Positions 1-7,486 of a stretch of 64,000 nucleotides of DNA are shown piece after piece. Under the pieces are notes generated by a model. It had not been told where the DNA came from. It worked only from the letters and a program-made list of their open reading frames with translations, and made no database searches. The position numbers and the translations under genes are program-made. Source of the stretch: Mesorhizobium sp. CAU 1732 (GTDB lineage: Bacteria > Pseudomonadota > Alphaproteobacteria > Rhizobiales > Rhizobiaceae); assembly GCF_039888675.1 (NCBI RefSeq), contig NZ_JBDQQR010000001.1:1612001-1676000 (forward strand). Direction: 5' to 3'. Positions within the stretch are counted from its first letter, which is position 1, and each line of letters begins with the position of its first letter.

Positions 1-599
1 CGGTCGCCTACGTGAACGCCATCAGGCTGCTGGGATCGACCGGTGCGCGCGAGGCCGGCCATGGCGAGGCGATCGTCGCCGCGTCGGGCGGTCTGGTTTC
101 AACCGATGCGCAGGCGGCGTTCGAACGGGCGCTGGAGGTCGAGCCGGGAAACCCGAAGGCGAGCTTCCTGCTTGCGACAGGACTTGCGCAGGAGGGGCGA
201 CGGGACGATGCTGCGGTGTCCCTTCGCACCATGCTCGATGGGCTTGAACCGGATTCGCCATGGCGGGGTGCCGTCTCACAGGCGCTTGCCGCGCTTGATG
301 CGCAGCCGACAGCAGCCGGCCCAAGCAGTGCAGACGTCGAAGCAGCGGCGGAAATGTCCAGTGCCGATCGCGCGGCCATGATCGAAACGATGGTTGCCAC
401 GCTCGATCAGCGCCTGCGCGACAATCCGGGGGATCTCGAAGGGTGGCAAAGACTGGTACAGTCCTATCTGGTTCTGGATCGGCCGGACGATGCGCTCGAT
501 GCGCTGGCGCGCGGGACCGACGCGCTCGGCAGGGACAGCGAGCAGGCAGCGACGCTCGCGGCCTTTGCGGCGGCGCGTGGCGTGAGCATACAGGAATAG
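1..599 (+). CDS. ccmI: Cytochrome c maturation protein CcmI (CycH), C-terminal part
   Basis: The gene runs in from before the window, and about 198 codons are visible (reading frame from base 3). The visible part is the periplasmic tetratricopeptide region: repeated helix pairs with TPR spacing, for example the segment reading LEGWQRLVQSYLVLDRPDDA near the end. CcmI acts as the apocytochrome c chaperone of System I cytochrome c biogenesis and hands the CXXCH substrate to the CcmF/CcmH ligation module. The N-terminal membrane half is not in the window. Identification leans on context as much as sequence: it is followed 10 bp later by ccmE and then ccmF and ccmH, the cycHJKL order known in rhizobia. 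Confidence 0.88.
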   Translation, partial: VAYVNAIRLLGSTGAREAGHGEAIVAASGGLVSTDAQAAFERALEVEPGNPKASFLLATGLAQEGRRDDAAVSLRTMLDGLEPDSPWRGAVSQALAALDAQPTAAGPSSADVEAAAEMSSADRAAMIETMVATLDQRLRDNPGDLEGWQRLVQSYLVLDRPDDALDALARGTDALGRDSEQAATLAAFAAARGVSIQE

Positions 600-609
600 G
601 CTGGGAGCG

Positions 610-1047
610 ATGACCCGCAAGCAGAAGCGACTATCGGTGATCGGCGGTGCGATGGTGTTCCTCGCGATGGCATCGAGCCTGACGCTCTATGCGCTCGGAC
701 AGAGGACGTCATACTTCTTCATGCCGGCCGACATCGCCAATGCAGAGCTCGAGCCCGGTCAACGCATCAGGCTCGGCGGGCTTGTCGAAGCCGGTACGGT
801 GGTGCGCGGCGAGGGAACGTCGGTCGCGTTCGGCGTGACGGACAACCTGCAATCGGTGAGCGTACGCTACAACGGTATCTTGCCCGACCTGTTTCGTGAG
901 GAGCAGGGTGTGGTGACGGAAGGCGTCTTCGGTGACGATGGTGTCTTCCTGGCCGACAGCGTGCTTGCCAAGCACGATGAGAACTACATGCCGAAGGAAA
1001 TCGCCGACAGCCTGAAGGCGAGCGGCGTCTGGCAGGAGGAAGACTGA
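610..1047 (+). CDS. ccmE: Heme chaperone CcmE (CycJ)
   Basis: This 145-residue periplasmic heme chaperone carries heme from CcmABCD to the CcmF/CcmH ligase. It has an N-terminal signal anchor (about residues 8-29, positively charged MTRKQKR before it), then the OB-fold domain. The hallmark is seen directly: His122 and Tyr126 in the segment KHDENY, the covalent heme-binding histidine and the conserved tyrosine of the HxxxY type. Length is usual for alphaproteobacterial CcmE. It lies 10 bp after ccmI and 19 bp before ccmF in one operon. Confidence 0.97.
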   Translation: MTRKQKRLSVIGGAMVFLAMASSLTLYALGQRTSYFFMPADIANAELEPGQRIRLGGLVEAGTVVRGEGTSVAFGVTDNLQSVSVRYNGILPDLFREEQGVVTEGVFGDDGVFLADSVLAKHDENYMPKEIADSLKASGVWQEED

Positions 1048-1066
1048 TGCGCATGAGCGCGCCGCG

Positions 1067-3052
1067 ATGACCGTCGAGACGGGACATTTCGCGCTGGTGC
1101 TGGCCTTCGCGCTGGCGTTGGTGCAATTCGTGGTGCCGCTGGTCGGCACGCGCACCGGCGATACGCGCCTCATGTCGGTTGCCGGGCCTGTGTCGCTCAC
1201 GGGATTTGCGCTGACCGCACTCGCCTTTGCGGCGCTGACCGCGGCCTATGTGCAGTCGGATTTCTCGGTGGCGAATGTGTGGGAGAATTCCCATTCGCTG
1301 AAGCCGATGCTTTACAAGATCACGGGCGTCTGGGGAAACCACGAAGGCTCGATGCTGCTGTGGGTGCTGATCCTCAGCGGGTTCGGCGCATTGGTGGCGA
1401 TCTTCGGCGGCAATCTGCCGGCCACGCTGCGCGCGAACGTGCTGTCCGTGCAAGGCTTGATCGGCGCCGCGTTCCTGCTTTTTGTGCTCGTGACCTCGAA
1501 CCCGTTTGCGCGGATCAACCCCGCGCCGATGGAGGGTCGCGACCTCAACCCGATCCTCCAGGACATCGGCCTCGCGATCCATCCACCGCTGCTTTATCTC
1601 GGTTATGTCGGCTTTTCCGTCTGTTTTTCCTTCGCTGTTGCAGCCCTCATCGAGGGTCGTATCGATGCCGCCTGGGCGCGCTGGGTGCGCCCATGGACGC
1701 TCGCCGCCTGGGTGTTCCTGACCGGCGGCATCGCGATGGGTTCCTACTGGGCCTATTACGAGCTGGGCTGGGGCGGGTACTGGTTCTGGGATCCCGTCGA
1801 GAACGCATCCTTCCTGCCATGGCTGTCGGGAACGGCGCTTCTGCATTCCGCGATCGTCATGGAAAAGCGCTCGGCGTTGAAAATCTGGACGCTGCTGCTG
1901 GCGATCCTGACCTTCTCGCTGTCGCTGCTCGGAACGTTCCTCGTGCGTTCGGGTGTGCTGACCTCGGTGCACGCCTTCGCCACCGACCCGGCGCGCGGGC
2001 TCTTCATTCTGATCATCCTCATGCTCTTCATCGGCGGCGCGCTGGCGCTGTTTGCGTTTCGCGCATCGTCCTTGACGCCGGGCGGGCTGTTCCAGCCGGT
2101 CTCGCGCGAGGGAGCGCTGGTCCTCAACAACCTGTTCCTGACGACCGCGACCGCGACGGTTTTGATCGGCACGCTCTACCCGCTGCTCGTCGAGGCCGTG
2201 ACAGGCGACAAGATTTCGGTCGGTGCCCCGTTCTTCAACCTGACCTTCGGGCCGTTGATCGTGCCGCTGCTGCTGGCCGTGCCGTTCGGTCCCCAAATGG
2301 CCTGGAAGCGCGGCGATCTCTATGCCGTGTCGCAACGCCTCTACGCCGCGTTTGCGGGCGCGCTGCTGGCGATCCTCGTCGCCTATGTCTTTGTCGATGG
2401 AGCAGGCGTGTTTGGCGCGCTCGGGATCGGCCTTGCGGTCTGGCTGGTGCTGGGCGCTCTGACCGATCTTGCCTTGAAGGCAGGTATCGGCAGCGTTGCG
2501 CCGAAAGTCGCGTGGCGGCGCTTTGCCGGGCTGCCCCGTTCGGTCTACGGCACGGCGCTGGCTCATATGGGCCTCGGTCTCACGACGCTCGGCATCGTGG
2601 CGGTCGCGACGCTTGAGGTGGAGCGCATCGTGATCATGCGTGTCGGCGAGACGCTGCCGATCGCGGGATACACGCTGCGCTATGACGGCATCGCGCCGCA
2701 TCAGGGACCGAATTTCACCGAAGACCAGGGCCGCTTCACCTATTTCAACGATGCTGGCCGTGAACTCGGGCAGGTGATTTCGTCAAAGCGGCTCTACACC
2801 GCCAGGCAGATGCCGACCACCGAAGCGGGCATCGCGACGCGCGGCCTGAGCCAGCTCTACGTGTCGCTCGGCGATGCGACTGCCGATGGTGGCGTGGTCG
2901 TCCGCGTCTGGTGGAAACCGCTCGTGCTTCTGATCTGGTTTGGCGGCGTCGCGATGATGGCAGGCGGCGTGCTGTCGCTGCTCGACCGTCGTCTGCGCGT
3001 CGGCGCCCCGTCCGCGCGACGCAAGGTGGCCGTGATGGAACCCGCCGAATGA
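1067..3052 (+). CDS. ccmF: Heme lyase CcmF (CycK)
   Basis: This is the large integral membrane subunit of the System I cytochrome c heme lyase, 661 residues with many hydrophobic helices. The tryptophan-rich WWD signature of heme handling proteins is visible at about residues 234-250 (GWGGYWFWDPVENASF), and the C-terminal periplasmic domain follows a hydrophilic stretch near residue 520. The protein accepts heme from CcmE and, with CcmH and CcmI, attaches it to apocytochrome c. It overlaps the next gene by the four bases ATGA, a sign of translational coupling. Confidence 0.97.
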   Translation: MTVETGHFALVLAFALALVQFVVPLVGTRTGDTRLMSVAGPVSLTGFALTALAFAALTAAYVQSDFSVANVWENSHSLKPMLYKITGVWGNHEGSMLLWVLILSGFGALVAIFGGNLPATLRANVLSVQGLIGAAFLLFVLVTSNPFARINPAPMEGRDLNPILQDIGLAIHPPLLYLGYVGFSVCFSFAVAALIEGRIDAAWARWVRPWTLAAWVFLTGGIAMGSYWAYYELGWGGYWFWDPVENASFLPWLSGTALLHSAIVMEKRSALKIWTLLLAILTFSLSLLGTFLVRSGVLTSVHAFATDPARGLFILIILMLFIGGALALFAFRASSLTPGGLFQPVSREGALVLNNLFLTTATATVLIGTLYPLLVEAVTGDKISVGAPFFNLTFGPLIVPLLLAVPFGPQMAWKRGDLYAVSQRLYAAFAGALLAILVAYVFVDGAGVFGALGIGLAVWLVLGALTDLALKAGIGSVAPKVAWRRFAGLPRSVYGTALAHMGLGLTTLGIVAVATLEVERIVIMRVGETLPIAGYTLRYDGIAPHQGPNFTEDQGRFTYFNDAGRELGQVISSKRLYTARQMPTTEAGIATRGLSQLYVSLGDATADGGVVVRVWWKPLVLLIWFGGVAMMAGGVLSLLDRRLRVGAPSARRKVAVMEPAE

Positions 3053-3528
3053 GGCGCGGGCGCAGCACGGCCATCGCCCTGGCGGCATTTCTGCAGCTTG
3101 GCCTTGCCGGGCAGGCGCTGGCGGTCCAGCCATCGGAAGTGCTGGACGATCCGGCACTGGAAGCGCGGGCGCGCACCCTCTCGTCCGGCCTGCGCTGCAT
3201 GGTCTGCCAGAACCAGTCGATCGACGAATCCGATGCCGAGCTCGCGCGCGACCTGCGCGTCCTGGTCCGCGAGCGGCTTCTCGCGGGCGAGACGGACAGC
3301 CAGGTCATGGACTATGTCGTCTCGCGCTATGGCGAGTTCGTGCTGCTCCAGCCGCGCTTCACCATCCGCAACGCGCTTTTGTGGTCGACGCCGATCGTGC
3401 TGCTTCTGATCGGCGGCGGCTTCCTGGTTGCGCGTGCATCCGCGCGCAAGCCGGCGACACCGGTTGCCCTGACGCCCGACGAGGAGCGTCGGCTTTCGGA
3501 TGTCCTCAAGGATGTCGATCGCAGGTAA
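3049..3528 (+). CDS. ccmH: Cytochrome c maturation thiol protein CcmH (CycL)
   Basis: A 159-residue membrane-anchored thioredoxin-like reductant of the apocytochrome heme-binding cysteines. A signal sequence covers about residues 1-25; the LRCxxC signature is seen as LRCMVCQNQS with Cys50 and Cys53; one membrane helix lies near residues 108-128, followed by a short cytoplasmic tail. Only the N-terminal (CycL) part of E. coli-type CcmH is present, because the TPR half is the separate ccmI gene. The start is chosen at the ATG overlapping the ccmF stop (ATGA); the frame extends further upstream but would run into ccmF. Confidence 0.96.
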   Translation: MRRGRSTAIALAAFLQLGLAGQALAVQPSEVLDDPALEARARTLSSGLRCMVCQNQSIDESDAELARDLRVLVRERLLAGETDSQVMDYVVSRYGEFVLLQPRFTIRNALLWSTPIVLLLIGGGFLVARASARKPATPVALTPDEERRLSDVLKDVDRR

Positions 3529-3669
3529 AGCCGCCTGCGCTAGGGCCTTCCGAAGATTACCAAAGTTTCATGTGGCGGACATGGCGCCGTAAGGTTTGGG
3601 AGCCTATCTCTGGGTCCGAAGACGCGGATTGTCGCGTCCTGTGAGAATTTTCACAAGGATTTCAGAGAC

Positions 3670-5217
3670 ATGAACAACGAGATCAAGTCCACCTCCAAGA
3701 CCCGGAGCCGTCTCCTTGCTGCCGCCGCCTCCGTCGCCATCGCAGGCGCGATCGGCTTTGGCGCGGTCACATCCGGCACAGCACCTGTCCTTGCCGACGC
3801 GGTGAAGGTGGAAGGCGTTCAGGCAACCGGCTTCGCCGATGTCGTCGAGAAGGTTTCGCCTGCGGTTGTCAGCGTACGCGTTCAGGCCAAGATCGAGCCC
3901 GCATCCGATCGCGGCGGCGACAATTTCGGAATGCCCGGCTTCGAGGACCTGCCGCAGGATCATCCGTTGCAGCGCTTCTTCCGTGAGTTCCGTGGAGATG
4001 GTGGTGGCAGGGATTTCCGCGGTGAGCGCCGATTCGGCAACCGGGAAGGCCGCGGCGATCGCGACCGTGCCCGTCCGGTCTCGCAGGGTTCGGGCTTCTT
4101 CATCTCCGAAGACGGCTATCTGGTCACCAACAACCACGTGGTCGAAGGCGGCGCATCCTTCGTCGTCGTCATGGATGACGGCTCCGAGCTCGAGGCGAAG
4201 CTGGTCGGCACCGATCCCCGCACCGATCTCGCCGTCCTGAAGGTCGATGAAGACCGCGATTTTACCTATGTGGCGTTTGCGGAAGACAGCCAGGTCCGCG
4301 TTGGCGACTGGGTCGTCGCCGTCGGCAATCCGTTCGGCCTTGGCGGCACGGTGACGGCAGGCATCGTTTCGGCCCGTGGCCGCGACATCGGTGCCGGGCC
4401 CTATGACGACTTCATCCAGATCGACGCGGCGGTGAACCGCGGTAATTCCGGCGGTCCGGCCTTCAACCTGGCGGGCGAAGTGGTCGGCATCAACACCGCG
4501 ATCTTCTCGCCATCGGGCGGCAATGTCGGCATCGCCTTCGCGATCCCGGCGTCGACCGCCAAGGAAGTGGTCGGCAATCTCGTCGAGAACGGTGCCGTGC
4601 TGCGCGGCTGGCTGGGTGTGCAGATCCAGCCCGTCACCGCCGATATCGCCGAGTCGATCGGCATGGAAGGAACCCGGGGTGCGCTGGTGACCGAGTCGCA
4701 GGCTGACGGTCCCGCGATCGAAGCCGGCGTCAAGGCAGGCGACGTGATCACGGCGGTGAACGATCGCCCTGTCGCATCCCCGCGTGAACTGGCCCGACTG
4801 GTGGCGGGTTATGCGCCCGACACGAAGATCGACGTGACGTTGTGGCGTGGCGGTGCCGAGGAGACGGTCAGCGTTCAGTTGGGCGAGCTTCCCGGCGAGC
4901 AGAACCAGGCGGCGCTGCAAGCTCCGGCGCCCGAAGGCACCGACACCTCGCTTGAGGATTTCGGCCTGACCGTCACCCGCGCCGATGACGGCAATGGGCT
5001 GGTGGTCACGGATGTCGCATCGGGAAGCCCCGCAGCCGAACGCGGGCTCCAGGCAGGTGACGTGATCGTCTCGATCAACTCGACTGCGGTTGCCAGTGCC
5101 GACGACGTCGCCAAGGTCGTGGCCGATGCCGCCAAGGCAGGCCGCAAGGCCGTCCTCGTCCAGGTGACGCGTGACGATGCGAACCGCTTCGTCGCACTGC
5201 CTGTGGCGCGTAGCTGA
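3670..5217 (+). CDS. degP: Periplasmic serine protease DegP/HtrA (Do family)
   Basis: A 515-residue envelope quality-control protease and chaperone. A signal sequence covers about residues 1-43. The trypsin-like domain shows the triad His156 (in NNHVVEGG), Asp186 (in TDLAVLK) and Ser260 (in RGNSGGPAF). Two PDZ domains follow, about residues 305-395 and 420-510. A long Gly/Arg-rich insertion (about residues 100-135) sits before the catalytic core, where family members have a variable regulatory loop. It starts 141 bp after ccmH, so it may have its own promoter; the cycHJKL-degP order is common in rhizobia. Confidence 0.96.
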   Translation: MNNEIKSTSKTRSRLLAAAASVAIAGAIGFGAVTSGTAPVLADAVKVEGVQATGFADVVEKVSPAVVSVRVQAKIEPASDRGGDNFGMPGFEDLPQDHPLQRFFREFRGDGGGRDFRGERRFGNREGRGDRDRARPVSQGSGFFISEDGYLVTNNHVVEGGASFVVVMDDGSELEAKLVGTDPRTDLAVLKVDEDRDFTYVAFAEDSQVRVGDWVVAVGNPFGLGGTVTAGIVSARGRDIGAGPYDDFIQIDAAVNRGNSGGPAFNLAGEVVGINTAIFSPSGGNVGIAFAIPASTAKEVVGNLVENGAVLRGWLGVQIQPVTADIAESIGMEGTRGALVTESQADGPAIEAGVKAGDVITAVNDRPVASPRELARLVAGYAPDTKIDVTLWRGGAEETVSVQLGELPGEQNQAALQAPAPEGTDTSLEDFGLTVTRADDGNGLVVTDVASGSPAAERGLQAGDVIVSINSTAVASADDVAKVVADAAKAGRKAVLVQVTRDDANRFVALPVARS

Positions 5218-5348
5218 CCTGACGGCCTTTGAGCCGTTCGGTTGCGTAAGGTTTTGCTGACGGTTCGTGCGGCGGCGGCTTTCATCGGCTGCCGCCGTTA
5301 CCGTGTCCGCACACGCCATCCCGCCATGTCTCGTTTTCGCGTATAAGC

Positions 5349-6029
5349 ATGACCATGAAGATTCTAGTCATAGAAGACGACCGCGAGGCCGCTGAGTATC
5401 TCGAGAAGGCGCTGGGCGAAGCCGGGCACAACGCGCATGTCGCCGGTGACGGCGAAACCGGTTTCGCGCTTGCCGGCGACGGCAGCTACGACGTGCTGAT
5501 CGTCGATCGCATGCTGCCCAAACGTGACGGCTTGTCGGTGATCGCGGGTCTGCGGGCGCGCGGCAACGACACGCCGGTGCTCATCCTGTCGGCGCTGGGC
5601 GAGGTGGACGATCGCGTCACCGGACTGCGGGCTGGCGGCGACGACTATCTGACCAAGCCCTATGCCTTCACCGAACTTCTCGCGCGCATCGAGGTGCTGA
5701 ACCGCCGCACCGGCTCGAAGGATGTCGAGACCGTCTACCGCGCCGGCGATCTCGAACTGGACCGCCTGTCCCACACGGTGAAACGCGCCGGCAAGGAGGT
5801 GCTGCTCCAGCCCCGCGAGTTCCGTCTGCTCGAATATCTGATGCGCCACGCGGGTCAGGTCGTGACACGCACGATGCTTTTGGAGAATGTCTGGGACTAC
5901 CACTTCGACCCCCAGACCAACGTGATCGACGTACACGTCTCGCGGCTTCGCTCCAAGATCGAGAAGGGCTTCGAGACGCCGGTCCTGCACACGGTCCGCG
6001 GCGCTGGCTACATGCTCAAGGCGGGCTGA
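5349..6029 (+). CDS. OmpR-family response regulator
   Basis: This 226-residue two-component regulator has an N-terminal receiver domain (acidic pair Asp10/Asp11, phosphoacceptor Asp53 in LIVDRMLP, conserved Lys in YLTKPYAF) and a C-terminal winged helix DNA-binding domain (about residues 125-224, ending in the usual TVRGAGYML). It overlaps the sensor kinase gene by one base (TGATG), so the two are co-translated partners. The position after degP suggests envelope sensing, but that is inference; the signal and regulon cannot be read from the sequence. An imperfect GC-rich hairpin (about 5269-5302) between degP and this gene could end the upstream transcript. Confidence 0.94.
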   Translation: MTMKILVIEDDREAAEYLEKALGEAGHNAHVAGDGETGFALAGDGSYDVLIVDRMLPKRDGLSVIAGLRARGNDTPVLILSALGEVDDRVTGLRAGGDDYLTKPYAFTELLARIEVLNRRTGSKDVETVYRAGDLELDRLSHTVKRAGKEVLLQPREFRLLEYLMRHAGQVVTRTMLLENVWDYHFDPQTNVIDVHVSRLRSKIEKGFETPVLHTVRGAGYMLKAG

Positions 6030-7486
6030 TGGCTCTGGCGATGCCCGCCATCATGAAGACGACCGCGGCGCGGCTTTCGGCGCTGTTTCTGATCCTGTTC
6101 GCGCTCTGCGCCACGGTCCTCGTCTTCTACATGACGTCGTTGTCCGTGCGCATGCTGACCTCGCAGACGCAGGAGACGATCGCTGCGGAGGTGCAGGTCC
6201 TGGGGCGGGCCTACCAGCGCGGCGGGCTGCAGTTGCTGGTGCGGTTCGTCGGCACACGGTCGCGCCAGCCCGGCGCAAATCTCTACCTCATCGCCGACCC
6301 GAACGGCCGCATCCTGTCCGGCAATGTCGAAAGCCTCGCCCCCGGCGTGCTGGAGATCGACGGCTGGACCGAGCGCCCGTTCAGCTATCGTCGCTACGGC
6401 GAGGGAGAGGGCGCGCGTCGCGCGGACGCAGAGCCCGCCGAAAACGAGACGGTGGCGCCCCCGACCAGCGATCACGAGGCGGTGGCGCTGGTGCTTCGCC
6501 TTCCGAACCAGATGATCCTGCTCGTCGGACGCGATCTGGGCGAGCCCGAGCAAATCCGCGTCATCGTGCGGCGCTCCCTCACGGTCGCCTTCGGCATGAT
6601 GGGCATCGGCGCGCTGCTCATCTGGTATTTCGTCGGCCGTAGCGCCCTCAAGCGCATCGACAGCGTGTCCGAAGCCAGCCGCCGCATCATGGGCGGGGAT
6701 CTGAGCGGGCGCCTGCCGGTCAGCGATTCCGGCGACGAATTCGACCGCCTGTCCGAAAATCTGAACGTCATGCTGGCGCGTATCGCCCGGCTCAATGACG
6801 GGCTGAAACAGGTCTCGGACAACATCGCGCACGATCTGAAGACGCCATTGACGCGGCTGCGCAACCGCGCGGAAGCGGCGCTGGCGGGCAAGCCGAAAAG
6901 CGCGGAATATCGCGAGGCGCTGGAGGCGACGATCGCGGAATCCGACCATTTGATCCGCACCTTCAACGCCATTCTGATGATATCGCGCCTCGAAGCGGGC
7001 TATTCGGCGGAGCAGACGTCGCCGGTCGACCTGGCCGCCATCGTGGCCGACGTCGTCGATCTTTACGAGCCGGTGGCGGAAGATGTCGGTGTCGTGCTGG
7101 AAGCCGCGATCGAAGGCGTCGTGACTGTCAACGCCAATCGCGAACTGGTCGGGCAGGCCCTGTCCAACGTGGTCGACAACGCCATCAAATACTCAGCCGG
7201 CACGAATGACGCGCCGCGCGTGATCGTCTCGCTGGGACGCCACGAGGCCGGCGGCTTCGTGCTCGAAGTGGGCGACAATGGCCCCGGCATCCCGGACGAG
7301 GACCGCGACCGCGCGACGGAACGGTTCGTCAGGCTCGAGCAGAGCCGCTCGCAGCCGGGCTCGGGCCTCGGCCTCAGCCTCGCGAAGGCGGTGATGGAAT
7401 TTCACGGCGGCAGGCTTGAATTGACCGGACGAAACCCCGGACTATCGGTGAAGATGGTCTTTCCGGGGAGCGATTCGGACATATGA
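6029..7486 (+). CDS. Sensor histidine kinase paired with the OmpR-type regulator
   Basis: A 485-residue inner-membrane kinase: TM1 at about residues 11-35, a periplasmic region of about 150 residues, TM2 at about residues 185-205, then HAMP (about 205-257). The dimerization/phosphoacceptor box holds His268 in NIAHDLKTPL, and a HATPase domain has the N box (NVVDNAIKYS) and G boxes (GDNGPGIP, GSGLGLSLAK). It is the partner of the upstream regulator (one-base overlap). The stop codon overlaps the start of glnE (ATGA), so the kinase and glnE are probably on one transcript. Confidence 0.94.
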   Translation: MALAMPAIMKTTAARLSALFLILFALCATVLVFYMTSLSVRMLTSQTQETIAAEVQVLGRAYQRGGLQLLVRFVGTRSRQPGANLYLIADPNGRILSGNVESLAPGVLEIDGWTERPFSYRRYGEGEGARRADAEPAENETVAPPTSDHEAVALVLRLPNQMILLVGRDLGEPEQIRVIVRRSLTVAFGMMGIGALLIWYFVGRSALKRIDSVSEASRRIMGGDLSGRLPVSDSGDEFDRLSENLNVMLARIARLNDGLKQVSDNIAHDLKTPLTRLRNRAEAALAGKPKSAEYREALEATIAESDHLIRTFNAILMISRLEAGYSAEQTSPVDLAAIVADVVDLYEPVAEDVGVVLEAAIEGVVTVNANRELVGQALSNVVDNAIKYSAGTNDAPRVIVSLGRHEAGGFVLEVGDNGPGIPDEDRDRATERFVRLEQSRSQPGSGLGLSLAKAVMEFHGGRLELTGRNPGLSVKMVFPGSDSDI